In this document: positions 7,275-16,646 of the stretch, piece after piece
How the letters are laid out: each line of letters opens with the position of its first letter
Position numbering within the stretch: the stretch's first letter is position 1
Origin: Myxococcota bacterium
GTDB lineage: Bacteria; Myxococcota; XYA12-FULL-58-9; JALHOP01
Length of the DNA stretch: 64,000 bases
Assembly (NCBI GenBank): GCA_022842935.1
Contig: JALHOP010000008.1
Coordinates: 1-64,000, forward strand
Reading direction: 5' to 3'
Notes under the pieces: generated by a model
What the model was told of the DNA's origin: nothing
Databases searched by the model: none
What the model saw: only the letters and a program-made list of their open reading frames with translations
Program-made: the position numbers and the translations under genes

Positions 7275-9767
7275 CTACTCCTCTCGAAGCAGCGTCGCCG
7301 GCTTCTGGCCCAGAGCCCGCCAAGTTCCGAAAGCGCCGAGCACCAGCGAGGTTGCGGTACCAAGCAGGAGAGTCACCGCCAGTGCCGCTGGCTCAACTTG
7401 CCACGGCATCTTCATGAGTCCTGCGACCACGCCATAAGCGGTGGCCGAGCCCAAGAGGCTCGCAACCAGCGCGGTACCGAAACCAGTGAAGGCGTGTTCG
7501 GCGATGAACGTGAGTGCAGCCGTGGCGCGCGTCGCGCCAACGACCTTGAAGATGACCGCATCATGGACGCGCTGGGTGTGCGCCGCGAGCACGCCACCGA
7601 CGAGCACCAATACGCCCATCAGCAACGTCAATCCCGCCGCCGAGCGCACCGCCGTGGCAATGCCCGCCATGATGGACTGCACGCGCTCGAGAGCATCGCG
7701 CACCCGAACTGTCGAAACGTGCGGGAAGTCCTTGGCGATGCGCGAGAAGACGTTCTCTTCGAACGACGAGTCGACGTGCGCGGTCGCGAGGACGGTGTGC
7801 GGCGCGCCAACGAGCGACGCGGGCGAGAGGATGACCGCGAAGTTGATACTCATGCCGCGCCAATCGATATCGCGAAGACTCGCGACGGTCGCCGTGAGCT
7901 CACGTCCCAAAATGCTAAAGGTGAGAGTGTCACCGCGTACAACGCCGAGGTCACGTGCCAGCTCGGCGTCGAACGAGACGAGCGGAGGTCCGGCGTAGTC
8001 CGCGGCCCACCACGCGCCCTCGGCGATGCGGGTTCCCTCGGGCGGTGTCGCGGCATAAGTGATACCGCGGTCACTCTCGATGGCCGAGCGTGAGCGTTCC
8101 GGAACCTCGAGCGTGTCGACCGACGCGCCGCGTACGGCGACGATGCGACCGCGCAGCATCGGAACGCTGTCGACACGCGCAACGCCAGGAAGAGCGGTGA
8201 GCTCACGCGTAAATGCGTCCGCTTCGGCGGCCTGGACATCGAGAAAGAAGAAGGACGGTGGCTTGAGACTGCGCGCGTCGCCGAGCTCACGGGCTAGGTT
8301 CTTCTCGACAACCGCGATCGCAGATAGAACGGTGAGCGCGAGCCCCAGCGTCAAGACCGTGCGCTGGGTGCCAACCCCGTTTCGGACGATACCAGCGAGC
8401 CCAACTCTGAGCGCCGAGGGCCGCATACGACGGACCAGCAGCGACGCTCCCCGTCGGAAGACCTGCGCGACCAGCGCGAAGACGCCAAACGCAAGAGCGA
8501 CCGCGCCGACGAACTCGATGGCGATGACGAGGTCGCGTGCGCTCGCGAGTACGAGGGCGACCAAGGCGATGACTCCCCCGATGGTTGCCGCGAGCATTCC
8601 CCCAGAAGGCGTCGCGCGGGCCTCCGTCACGCGCGAACGGAATAGCGTCGCTGGCTTCACGGCGGCGACGCGCGCCAGCGGCCAAAGGGCGAACACCAGC
8701 GCGGTCACGACGCCGAAGGCCGCCGCCTGCGCAAGTGGCTCCCAGTACACGCCCGAACGAGCCGCAACGGGCAAGAGCCGCGCGACGAGCGGCAACAGTG
8801 CGGCGGGAGCCAGTGCTCCGACAACCAGGCCGGCCGCGATGCCGGCGAGCCCAAGCACCGCGGTCATCGACAGATAGACGGCGGTCACGGTTCGGGTCGA
8901 CGCGCCAACACACTTGAGCGTCGCGATGGTGGTGAGCTTGCTCTCGATGAAGGTCGACACGGCGTTGCTCACCCCAACGCCACCGACGAGGAGCGCCGTC
9001 AGCCCGACCAGCGTCAGAAACTGCGTGACACGGTCGATGAAGCGCTTCACGCCGGGGGTGGCTTGTCCGTGTGTGACGACACGCACACCGGAGAGCGTCT
9101 CGCGTAGCGATTCTGCCAAATTCTCGGCGTCGACCACCTCAGACAGCCGCAAGCGATAGCTATAGCGGACAAGGCTCCCCGGCTGGATGAGCCCTGTGGC
9201 GCGCACCGCATCATGCGAGACCATGACACGCGGGCCGAGCTCGAAGCCGCGAATGCCGCGATCTGGTTCGCGGGCAAGGACGCCGCGTACAGTGAGCGTC
9301 GCGTCTCCGACCACGAGGGCGTCGCCAGGCCCTACCCCAAGCCGCGCTGCCAGCGTCGGGTCGATGAGAGCGCCGCCAAGCTCGACCGTGTCGCGCAGGG
9401 CCCCCGCAGGCTCGGTCTCGACGTCGCCGTAGAGCGGATAAGCCCCATCGACGCCCTTCAGCTCAACGAGGGCGCTAGTTTCCCCGTGGCGCGCCATAGC
9501 GCGAAGGTCAACCGTGTGTGACAGAACACGGCCGGTGGCGATGTTCGTAAGCAGCGTGCCGTCGAGTGGCGTGGTGGTGGAGGAGATCTCGAGGTCCCCG
9601 CCGAGAAGAGCGCGCGCGTCCGCGCGAAGACCAGCGATGAGAGCCGCGCGCGTCGAGCCAATTGCGGCTATCGCGGCCACTCCCAGCGCCAGGCAGATCA
9701 CCAATAGGCGAAACGGTCGCACGCCGCCGCGCAGCTCCCGAAGCGTGAGTCGCCAGACGACGCTCAC
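7275..9767 (-). CDS. ybbP: ABC transporter permease, YbbP family
   Basis: The 830-residue protein has an N-terminal transmembrane helix (LLVICLALGVAAIAAI) followed by a periplasmic MacB-like region that includes ARLGVGPGDALVVGDATLTV, then two FtsX-type membrane blocks (around residues 260-480 and 700-825), as in YbbP. With YbbA it forms an ABC complex of the lipid/peptide-export type; the exact substrate is not established. Its GTG start overlaps the ybbA stop (GTGA), so translation is coupled. The ybbA-ybbP pair with tesA divergent is an arrangement also known from E. coli. Confidence 0.85.
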   Translation of the reverse strand: MSVVWRLTLRELRGGVRPFRLLVICLALGVAAIAAIGSTRAALIAGLRADARALLGGDLEISSTTTPLDGTLLTNIATGRVLSHTVDLRAMARHGETSALVELKGVDGAYPLYGDVETEPAGALRDTVELGGALIDPTLAARLGVGPGDALVVGDATLTVRGVLAREPDRGIRGFELGPRVMVSHDAVRATGLIQPGSLVRYSYRLRLSEVVDAENLAESLRETLSGVRVVTHGQATPGVKRFIDRVTQFLTLVGLTALLVGGVGVSNAVSTFIESKLTTIATLKCVGASTRTVTAVYLSMTAVLGLAGIAAGLVVGALAPAALLPLVARLLPVAARSGVYWEPLAQAAAFGVVTALVFALWPLARVAAVKPATLFRSRVTEARATPSGGMLAATIGGVIALVALVLASARDLVIAIEFVGAVALAFGVFALVAQVFRRGASLLVRRMRPSALRVGLAGIVRNGVGTQRTVLTLGLALTVLSAIAVVEKNLARELGDARSLKPPSFFFLDVQAAEADAFTRELTALPGVARVDSVPMLRGRIVAVRGASVDTLEVPERSRSAIESDRGITYAATPPEGTRIAEGAWWAADYAGPPLVSFDAELARDLGVVRGDTLTFSILGRELTATVASLRDIDWRGMSINFAVILSPASLVGAPHTVLATAHVDSSFEENVFSRIAKDFPHVSTVRVRDALERVQSIMAGIATAVRSAAGLTLLMGVLVLVGGVLAAHTQRVHDAVIFKVVGATRATAALTFIAEHAFTGFGTALVASLLGSATAYGVVAGLMKMPWQVEPAALAVTLLLGTATSLVLGAFGTWRALGQKPATLLREE

Positions 9768-10468
9768 GCGCCACCGTGAGCGACCAGGGGGCTCGTAACC
9801 AGGCGGCCGTCGTGCATGGTCACCGACCGGTCACAACGCCGAGCCAACTCGGGGTCATGCGTGACCAACACCAGCGTCGTTCCGCGCTCCGCGCGCAACG
9901 TGAAGAGCGTCTCGATGATGCGTCGACCGGTGGCGCCATCGAGGTTACCGGTGGGCTCGTCCGCGAGGAGCAACGCGGGCTCGGCCACCACCGCGCGGGC
10001 AAGGGCCACGCGTTGCTGCTCGCCACCCGATAGCTCACTTGGGTGATGCCCGAGACGCTCGCCCAAGCCCACCGAGGCCAGCGCTCTCTCTGCCCTCTCC
10101 CAGGCATCGGCTCGGCCCGCGAGCTCGAGTGGAAGGGCCACGTTTTCGTGCGCGGTCATCGTCGGCACTAGACGAAACGACTGGAAAACGATGCCGACAT
10201 TGCGACCGCGAAAGCGGGCAAGCTCGTCCTCGTTCGCGTCGGTGATCTCGACACCCGCGACGCGAACACGACCCCTGGTGACACGCTCGAGTCCAGCCGT
10301 TACCATCATGAGCGTCGACTTGCCGGCGCCCGATGGACCTACGATGCTGACACTTTCACCACGGGCAATGGCGAGGTTGACCCCGCGCAAGACGTCGACG
10401 GCGTGCGATGCGCTGCCGAGCGTTACGTGGACGTCAGTCAGCTCGACCACATTTTCGGTATCAGTCAT
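9764..10468 (-). CDS. ybbA: ABC transporter ATP-binding protein, YbbA family
   Basis: This 234-residue ATPase carries Walker A GPSGAGKS (about 43-50), Q-loop VFQSFRL, signature LSGGEQQR, Walker B LLLADEPTGNLD and the switch histidine in LVTHD. It is of the LolD/MacB type, powering mechanotransmission through the YbbP permease rather than substrate import. ATG 10468 is only 15 bp from the divergent tesA start, so the two promoters must overlap each other or the coding sequences. Confidence 0.9.
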   Translation of the reverse strand: MTDTENVVELTDVHVTLGSASHAVDVLRGVNLAIARGESVSIVGPSGAGKSTLMMVTAGLERVTRGRVRVAGVEITDANEDELARFRGRNVGIVFQSFRLVPTMTAHENVALPLELAGRADAWERAERALASVGLGERLGHHPSELSGGEQQRVALARAVVAEPALLLADEPTGNLDGATGRRIIETLFTLRAERGTTLVLVTHDPELARRCDRSVTMHDGRLVTSPLVAHGGA

Positions 10469-10483
10469 CTTGGAGGGGGCACC

Positions 10484-11119
10484 TTGGGGCGATTTGCTTT
10501 GTGTATCCTAAGCGTCGCGCTGCTCGCCGCAAGCACGCAACGTAAGGCCAAACCCGGCGAGCCCGTGCGAATCGTCGTCCTTGGTGACAGTCTGAGCGCC
10601 GGCTACGAGCTCAAGGCGAGCGAAGCGTTTCCTGCGCAGCTCGAGAGAGCCCTCAACGCGCGCGGTACCAGCGTTAAGGTCGTTAACGCCGGGGTGTCGG
10701 GCGACACCGCGAGCGGCGGCGCGGCCCGCTTGGCCTGGGCCATCGCCGACGATCCGCACGTGGTCATCGTCGAGCTGGGCGCCAATGATGGACTTCGCGG
10801 AATCGAACCAGCTGTCACCCACGCGAAGCTCGACGAGATCCTGACCGCTCTCGAGGCCAAAGGCATCGCCGTGTTGTTCACGGGCATGCGCATGCCACCC
10901 AACATGGGTGACTATACAAAGCGATACGCGGAGACCTTCGATAAGCTCGCCAAGGCACACCCCGGCGTCGTCTACTATCCCTTCTTTCTCGAGGGCGTCG
11001 CGCGCGATCCCAAGCTCTCCCTTCCCGACGGCGTTCACCCTAACGCAGAAGGTGTCCGCCGGATCGTCGAGCGTATCTTGCCCTCCGTCGAGAGAGTCCT
11101 GGAGCGTGCGCGTGGCTAG
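10484..11119 (+). CDS. tesA: SGNH/GDSL arylesterase or acyl-CoA thioesterase I
   Basis: The product is a TesA-type SGNH hydrolase: block I GDSLSAGYEL (Ser nucleophile), GVSGDTASGG (Gly), GANDGLRGI (Asn) and DGVHPNAEG (Asp/His). A TTG start at 10484 is preferred: it gives a signal-peptide-like MGRFALCILSVALLAAS and has GGAGGGGG five bases upstream. The upstream in-frame ATG at 10403 would lie inside ybbA. The protein should be periplasmic and hydrolyse acyl esters or thioesters. Length is 211 residues, normal for the family. Confidence 0.88.
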   Translation: MGRFALCILSVALLAASTQRKAKPGEPVRIVVLGDSLSAGYELKASEAFPAQLERALNARGTSVKVVNAGVSGDTASGGAARLAWAIADDPHVVIVELGANDGLRGIEPAVTHAKLDEILTALEAKGIAVLFTGMRMPPNMGDYTKRYAETFDKLAKAHPGVVYYPFFLEGVARDPKLSLPDGVHPNAEGVRRIVERILPSVERVLERARG

Positions 11120-11145
11120 CGGCATCTCCTGAAAGCAACCTCGTT

Positions 11146-12129
11146 TTAGGGCGCAAGAAGCCGGTCCATGAGCCATGTTTTGAAGCCCGCCAGAGGCGTT
11201 GCGTAGTACGTGACCGCGCGTCCTTGTTTGGGTTCAACGATAAGGTAGGGCTTCTCGGCCCTCTCTTCCCCCTGCATGCGCTCCTCGGTGACGTCGTCCG
11301 GCAGCACCTGGATCGACACCGAGAGGTCCTCGGCCACGAGGAGCTCGGGGCGCGCGGCAACCGCTATGGCGAGCGTGTCGAAGGGGTTGAAGCCCGAAAC
11401 AGCAAAGACATCGCGCCAGAGCGTGAGCCACTCGCGTGCGGGCGCCAGCAACGAGCGGACCACGGGAGGCCCCGCCTCGAGGCGCGCAAGGTCGTCCTCC
11501 GTGATCCACACCTGCGACGACACTTCGAACGGCGCGAGGAGCAAGGGGACACGCGCCGCGAGGATGACTCGAAACGCTTCCGGGTCGAGCTCGAAGTTGA
11601 AGTCGCGATGACCTTTGCGATTGTGCGTCCCCGTCGTGAACCGCTGTCCGGGACGGCGGCCGGCTACGGCGATGACCGCGCGGATGCGCGGTGTAAGGTC
11701 GGGACGCAGCATGAGCACACTCGCGACGTTGGTCGCCGGGCCAAGCGCAAGCACCGTGAGCTCCTCGCGCTCGAGCGCCGCAATGAGTGCCGCCGTCGCA
11801 GGTGTCGCGATACCGAGATCCGCTGCGCTACTTGCCCCGCGCGAGACCCGGATGTCGTCACGTCCGGCCTGCGCAACGAGCGAGCGAGCGATCGGCTCGC
11901 CCTGATCGAGCTCAGCATTGCCGAACACCACGCTCACACCACGGACGAGGAGATCGGGGCCTTGCAACGCCAGCGCTAGCGCCAATCCGTCGTCGACGTC
12001 GCGCTTGGGAACGCCAACTGCGGGATCGGTGTCTATCCATACCGCGCTGGCCGTCCCACGGGGGTCGCGAGGCTGCGAACCCGCATGCGCGCAGCTCACC
12101 AAGACGAGTGCAAGACAAGCTCGTCTCAT
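11146..12129 (-). CDS. Lipoprotein nucleoside hydrolase (IunH family)
   Basis: The 327-residue product begins with a lipoprotein signal (LALVLVSC, lipobox Cys about residue 13). It then shows the nucleoside-hydrolase calcium site WIDTDPAVGVPKRDVDDGLA, the central LALGPATNVA, and the late FNPFDTLAIA aspartate. These enzymes cleave the N-glycosidic bond of ribonucleosides to base and ribose. A membrane-anchored, extracytoplasmic version suggests salvage of external nucleosides. The stop side ends at 11146; the start overlaps the stop of the upstream kinase gene by 4 bp, so the two form an operon. Confidence 0.82.
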   Translation of the reverse strand: MRRACLALVLVSCAHAGSQPRDPRGTASAVWIDTDPAVGVPKRDVDDGLALALALQGPDLLVRGVSVVFGNAELDQGEPIARSLVAQAGRDDIRVSRGASSAADLGIATPATAALIAALEREELTVLALGPATNVASVLMLRPDLTPRIRAVIAVAGRRPGQRFTTGTHNRKGHRDFNFELDPEAFRVILAARVPLLLAPFEVSSQVWITEDDLARLEAGPPVVRSLLAPAREWLTLWRDVFAVSGFNPFDTLAIAVAARPELLVAEDLSVSIQVLPDDVTEERMQGEERAEKPYLIVEPKQGRAVTYYATPLAGFKTWLMDRLLAP

Positions 12130-13202
12130 GCGTCGCCAGCCACGACCAACGCCCGCGCTCTGCGAACGAGCTCGGTCTTGCGCTTCAGGTCGGCCTCAAG
12201 CGGGAGCTGCGCGACCCCTAGCAGTCGCCGCAAGATCTCAACGCCCGCAAAGCGCATCGCCAGCTCGCGCGAGGTGCTGCGCGAACCTTGGTAGCCATCA
12301 AAGAAGTGCTGCAGCTCCGCGGCGGAACGGTCGGCGAGGATGAGATGCGCGCTCGCCACCCCGAGGTCAAACTCAGTCGGCCCGAGGAAACAAAACTCCG
12401 GGTCGATCACCCGAATGCCCTGGTCGGTTCGCAACCAGCTCCCCGGATAGTAGTCACCGTGCAAAAGGCACGGGCCAGCGCCGAGGTAGAGGCTCCCAAG
12501 CTCAGTGACCTTGGCAACGAGCGACCGATCATCGGCGACTTCGCGGGCCAAGCCAGCGAGCCCCGGGGTAAGCGCTTCGAGATTCAGACCGTTATCGTGG
12601 ACGAACGGAAGCACGAAGATGTGCTCGTGGTTGAGCCGTCGCATGCTGTGGTTCGCGAACGTCTCGCGCTCGCCATCCGCGACGGGCAGCGCATGTAACC
12701 GGCACAGAAATTCCGCGAGCTGCGCGAGATCCACGAGCCGCAGCGCATCGCCTGCGTAGAGCGTCGTAAGGTCGGAGACCTCGCCGAGATCGTCGAGCGC
12801 GAGCATACGGGCCTCGGCGTCGAGGCCAAGCAAGGCCGGCATGCGGCCAGCGAGCGACGGGTCGCGCCCCACTGCCCGGTAGAACGCGCCTTCAGTCAAC
12901 GTGCGGGCCTCCGGCGCGGCGATCGATGGGTACTTCTCGACCCACCCTCGGCCCTGCTTGACGATGAACGTACGCTCGCCAGTCGATGCGCGCAGCGTGA
13001 GGTTCATGTTTCCGGCGCCGGCCGGCGTGAGCGTCATCAAGTCCTCGGTCGCGCGCAGCCAGCCTAGGGCGCGAAATCGCTCTTGCGCCTCGCGCAGGCG
13101 CGCAGCGTCCAAATGGAAGGTGTCGGGTCCTGGGGTCTTCAAGAACACTCTCGATGGGCGAGTTCCGTGCACGCGCGCATGAAAATCGGCACGAACACAC
13201 AT
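12126..13202 (-). CDS. APH/ChoK-family kinase resembling 5-methylthioribose kinase
   Basis: The sequence has a phosphotransferase layout: N-lobe TFIVKQGRGWVEKYPS (lysine and loop), LALDDLGE, catalytic LLHGDYYPGSWL and metal-binding IDPEFCFLGP. The HGDYYPGS and DPEF motifs and the VKQ...R.WVEK loop resemble 5-methylthioribose kinase, though it is shorter. ATG 13202 is taken; a TTG at 13226 is in frame. Coupled to the nucleoside hydrolase, a combined route (nucleoside cleavage then sugar phosphorylation) is plausible, for example in methylthioadenosine or nucleoside salvage. That pathway link is inference. Confidence 0.7.
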   Translation of the reverse strand: MCVRADFHARVHGTRPSRVFLKTPGPDTFHLDAARLREAQERFRALGWLRATEDLMTLTPAGAGNMNLTLRASTGERTFIVKQGRGWVEKYPSIAAPEARTLTEGAFYRAVGRDPSLAGRMPALLGLDAEARMLALDDLGEVSDLTTLYAGDALRLVDLAQLAEFLCRLHALPVADGERETFANHSMRRLNHEHIFVLPFVHDNGLNLEALTPGLAGLAREVADDRSLVAKVTELGSLYLGAGPCLLHGDYYPGSWLRTDQGIRVIDPEFCFLGPTEFDLGVASAHLILADRSAAELQHFFDGYQGSRSTSRELAMRFAGVEILRRLLGVAQLPLEADLKRKTELVRRARALVVAGDA

Positions 13203-13288
13203 CAAATACGCTCTAGACCAATCCAATACGCCACCTGATATTCACGGTCACGCGGCAGTGTGAGCGCGACACATCAAAAGCGAGGTAG

Positions 13289-13576
13289 ATGGTGGCAAGA
13301 GCAGTCTGGAACGGCGCGACAATCGCCGAAAGCGACGACGTCGTGGTGGTCGAGGGCAACACTTACTTCCCAGCCTCATCTGTCAAATCGGCACATATGA
13401 AACCAAGTGCGCATCAGACGGTCTGCGGCTGGAAGGGCAACTGCTCGTATTACGATGTGGTCGTCGGAGCCGAGACCAATCGCGACGCGGCGTGGGAGTA
13501 CAAAGATCCGAAGCCAGCTGCCTCCAACATTCGCGGCAGAGTCGCGTTCTGGCGCGGGGTGAAGGTCGAGGGTTAA
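13289..13576 (+). CDS. DUF427 domain protein
   Basis: This 95-residue protein matches DUF427 along its whole length: VARAVWNGATIAESDDVVVV, the FPASSV region, TVCGWKGNCSYYDVVV, and the terminal RGRVAFWRGVKVEG. The family forms a small beta-tent fold of unknown biochemical role. GAGGT lies about five bases before ATG 13289. It is a single-domain form and may share a transcript with the glycosyltransferase gene 61 bp downstream. Confidence 0.85.
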   Translation: MVARAVWNGATIAESDDVVVVEGNTYFPASSVKSAHMKPSAHQTVCGWKGNCSYYDVVVGAETNRDAAWEYKDPKPAASNIRGRVAFWRGVKVEG

Positions 13577-13637
13577 CCATCGCGGCGCGGGCACCGGGAT
13601 CGCTCCGAGCCTTCACCCTTCTAGGAGGTTTTGTTTC

Positions 13638-14375
13638 GTGGAGAAGGACGAACCAGTACGGTCGCCGCGCGTGCGCAGCAGGCCGCGGAATGGGCTTTCG
13701 ATCTCGGCGATCATCCCGACGTGGCGGGAGGCCAATGCGATCGCTGAAGCAGTCCACATGGCGCACGCAATCGCGGACGAGGTGATCGTCGTCGATGCGG
13801 CGAGTCCCGATCGAACCGCCGAGTTGGCGACGCGCGCGGGAGCGCATGTCGTCCATGCTCCCAAAGGTCGCGGCGTCCAGCTCGACGCTGGGGCGCGGGT
13901 CGCCACCGGCGACGTCCTCTTGTTCCTCCATGCCGACGCACACCTGCCACCCGAAGCGCGCGGGGCGATGGAGACGGCGCTCGCATCTCCTCGTATCGCG
14001 GGGGGCAACTTCCGCATCGGGTTCGCTTGCGAAGGGCTCACGGCCCGCGCCTTCGACTGGGCTTATCACCAGCGTAGTAAGTGGCTTCGCATCTACTACG
14101 GTGACTCTGCCCTATTCCTACGCAGAAGCGCCTACGTCGCGCTCGGAGGCTTTCGTCCCCTACCGATCTTCGAAGACTATGAGCTCGTCCGACGGCTGGA
14201 ACGCACGTTCGAAACCGAATACGTCGACAGTGTGACCGTCCGCGTCAGCGCACGCCGTTTCGCCCGAACGCCGCTACGAACACTGCTCTTGTGGACAGGG
14301 ATCCAGATGCTCTTCTCCTCCGGGGTAAGCGCTCACAAGCTGTCACGCTTCTACGCGGATGTGCGCGATGCTTGA
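13638..14375 (+). CDS. Family 2 glycosyltransferase, TIGR04283-like
   Basis: The sequence shows a GT-A fold: ISAIIPTWREANAIAEAV, IADEVIVVDAASPDRTAELA, LLFLHADAHLPPEA (DXD-like DAD/H) and the acceptor-side YYGDSALFLRRSAYVALGGF followed by IFEDYELVRRLE. It resembles the rSAM/selenodomain-associated transferase 2 family (TIGR04283). The GTG start at 13638 has a very good AGGAGGT eight bases upstream. The end overlaps the DUF547 gene by 8 bp; this pairing recurs in other genomes. A terminal hydrophobic helix may tether it to the membrane. The sugar donor is unknown. Confidence 0.8.
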   Translation: MEKDEPVRSPRVRSRPRNGLSISAIIPTWREANAIAEAVHMAHAIADEVIVVDAASPDRTAELATRAGAHVVHAPKGRGVQLDAGARVATGDVLLFLHADAHLPPEARGAMETALASPRIAGGNFRIGFACEGLTARAFDWAYHQRSKWLRIYYGDSALFLRRSAYVALGGFRPLPIFEDYELVRRLERTFETEYVDSVTVRVSARRFARTPLRTLLLWTGIQMLFSSGVSAHKLSRFYADVRDA

Positions 14376-15192
14376 ACGCTGCGTACTCAGCCTCGTCCTG
14401 CTAGTCGCGGGCGTTGCATGGAACCCTCGGGCACAAGCCGCCGAGAGACCAAGCGGCGCGACCGGCCAGGCCAGTGACGCGTGCGCCCGGTTCGACCACG
14501 GACACGCCGCGTGGACGACGATTCTTGGACGCTACGTGCGGAACGGCTCGGTCGACTACGCGGCGCTGAAGCGCGTGGGACAAGCTGAACTCAGGGAGTA
14601 CCTGCGAGCGCTCGAGTCGGTTGAACGTAGCTGTCACGACGGATGGTCGCGCCCCCAGAAGCTCGCATACTGGATAAACGCATACAACGCCTACACGCTG
14701 CGGCTGATCCTCGACCACTATCCGCTCACGAGCATCCGCTCGATCGGCGTGCTTCCCGGCGCCGCTTTCCGAACGGAGTTCATCCCGTCCGAGCGTCTGC
14801 GTGGGCGCATACTCGCGCTCAACGATATCGAACATGAGATCTTGCGCAAGGAGCTCCAAGAGGCGCGCATTCACTTTGCCATCGTCTGCGCCTCCAAGAG
14901 CTGTCCGACCCTCCGAGGCGAGGCCTATCGAGCGACAGATCTCGAGAACCAACTCGACGACGCGGCGCGGACTTTCGTCGCCGACACCAGCAAGAACCGC
15001 TTTGACGCGGCAACTCGGATTCTGTCGCTCTCCTCGATCTTCAAGTGGTTTCACGAAGACTTCGAGCGTGGTGGGCGCACGATCCCCGAGTTCGTCGCAC
15101 GCTACAGTGACGAAGCGACAGCTAACGCGCTGCGCAAAGCCGAGGTCGAGGTGAAGTTCCTCGACTACGATTGGTCGCTGAACGGGACGTAA
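14368..15192 (+). CDS. Exported DUF547 protein
   Basis: The product has a signal peptide (MLERCVLSLVLLVAGVAWNP ... AQAA) followed by a DUF547 domain: WINAYNAYTLRLILDHYP, then FRTEFIP, LNDIEHEILR and HFAIVCASKSCPTLR. The invariant asparagines, His and Cys of the family are present, resembling a papain-like arrangement, but activity is unproven. ATG 14368 is chosen over 14359 because it begins a clean signal peptide; it overlaps the preceding gene by 8 bp. Confidence 0.8.
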   Translation: MLERCVLSLVLLVAGVAWNPRAQAAERPSGATGQASDACARFDHGHAAWTTILGRYVRNGSVDYAALKRVGQAELREYLRALESVERSCHDGWSRPQKLAYWINAYNAYTLRLILDHYPLTSIRSIGVLPGAAFRTEFIPSERLRGRILALNDIEHEILRKELQEARIHFAIVCASKSCPTLRGEAYRATDLENQLDDAARTFVADTSKNRFDAATRILSLSSIFKWFHEDFERGGRTIPEFVARYSDEATANALRKAEVEVKFLDYDWSLNGT

Positions 15193-15248
15193 GGTCGGCG
15201 ACGGGCGGCTGTCGTCGACGAGCGGTTCGCCCCGTTGCGGTCGGTCGG

Positions 15249-16646
15249 CTAAGGCGCGGTCGCCTGCTGCGGAACCGACTCCGTTTCGTGAAGGCCCCTC
15301 GGCTCGAAGAACCGTCGCAGCACGAAATACAGCACGAGCGCACTCAAGACACCCGTGAGGAAATCGGTCAGGGGCACCATCACCGCCGTGTAGACCATGA
15401 GCGTCGTGTGGAACCAACCTGTGTGGGCAACCTCACGAATCTCTGCCGGCTTCACCATGTTCGTGGCGACCCACAACAAGATGCCGGCGATGCAGGCGAC
15501 CGGGATGAGCTCGAGCTGGCGCGCGAGGAAATACGCAAGGCCGAGCTTGAGCACTGCCTTGAAGTAGCCTGCGAGCGGCGTCATGGCGCCCGCTTTGATG
15601 CTGGTGGCGGTGCGCGCGAGAGCGCCGGTGCAGGGGAAGCCGTTGACCATGGGAGTGATCACCTGCACGAGGCCCTGCCCCCAGAACTCACGGTCGGGGC
15701 TGAACGGCGTCTTCTTGTTGTTCGCAAGACGGTCCGCCATCGAGGAGCACAGGAGACTCTCGACGCCGGAAACGAAGATGATCGCTGCGGCGAAATACGC
15801 GAGGTCAAGGAACACCTGCGGGGTGACGGCGGGGAGCGCGGGCGGCGTGAACATGAAGAAGTGCGTCGGAATCGAGCCGTATTCGTCGCGTACAATCGTG
15901 ATGCCCTTGTCCGAAAGCACAGTCGCGGTGAGCAACGAGCAGACGCCGAGGGCGACCAGTGGGGCTGGGATGAAGATCGATATCTTCAGAAGTACACGGG
16001 TCATCAGGAACGTGGACAGGGCGAGCCCGAGGGCCCAGAGATTCGCCTGGCCGATGTTCGCGACGATGGTTTGCAGCTGATGAATCAGCCGGCCTTCAGC
16101 AGGGATGCCAAGGGCTTCACTGGCGTTAGTGAGCGCGATGGCGCAGGCAATACCGACCGTGAAGCCGACGACGATGGAGGCTGGCACGTGGCGCGCGAGC
16201 CGCCCGAGCCCGAACAGGCCGCAAACCATGAGAACAACGCCGGCGACGAGAGAGCAAAGTACGAGAAAGCCGTGCGCCTGCGCGAACGAGCCGCCGTTCG
16301 CCTCGCCGTACTTCAACATCACCCCCGCGATGACGGGGATGAACGCAGCCGTCGGGCCGTAGACCTGATACTTCGATCCGCCAAAGGTGCGGCCGATAGC
16401 ACACGCAAGCGCGCCCGCGATGATGCCCTGCTCGGGACGCAGACCGCTCGCCATTGCGAAGCCCATAGCCATCGGGATCGCGGTCAGGGCGACGACGAGG
16501 CCGGCGCTGAAGTCCCGATAGACGGTGCGCTTCCAGTTGGCGTGCGTGAGGTCCTCGTAGCGCGAGTCGATGAAGGTCATGAAGCTCTTGAAGCGGCTCC
16601 ATGGGGTGGTGGGGAACGTCTCGATAGCGCTGCTGCTGGAAGTCAT
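15249..16646 (-). CDS. SulP-family anion transporter without STAS domain
   Basis: The 465-residue membrane protein has the SulP core: YRDFSAGLVVALTAIPMAMG near the N terminus, GGSKYQVYGPTAAFIPVIAG, a central FVSGVESLLCSSMADR and GLVQVITPMVNGFPCTGALARTATSIKAGA. About 11-12 hydrophobic helices are visible. The usual C-terminal cytoplasmic STAS domain is missing; the protein ends soon after the last helix. Substrate could be sulfate, bicarbonate or another anion. ATG 16646 is preferred to the upstream start at 16664. It lies tail to tail with the DUF547 gene. Confidence 0.85.
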   Translation of the reverse strand: MTSSSSAIETFPTTPWSRFKSFMTFIDSRYEDLTHANWKRTVYRDFSAGLVVALTAIPMAMGFAMASGLRPEQGIIAGALACAIGRTFGGSKYQVYGPTAAFIPVIAGVMLKYGEANGGSFAQAHGFLVLCSLVAGVVLMVCGLFGLGRLARHVPASIVVGFTVGIACAIALTNASEALGIPAEGRLIHQLQTIVANIGQANLWALGLALSTFLMTRVLLKISIFIPAPLVALGVCSLLTATVLSDKGITIVRDEYGSIPTHFFMFTPPALPAVTPQVFLDLAYFAAAIIFVSGVESLLCSSMADRLANNKKTPFSPDREFWGQGLVQVITPMVNGFPCTGALARTATSIKAGAMTPLAGYFKAVLKLGLAYFLARQLELIPVACIAGILLWVATNMVKPAEIREVAHTGWFHTTLMVYTAVMVPLTDFLTGVLSALVLYFVLRRFFEPRGLHETESVPQQATAP

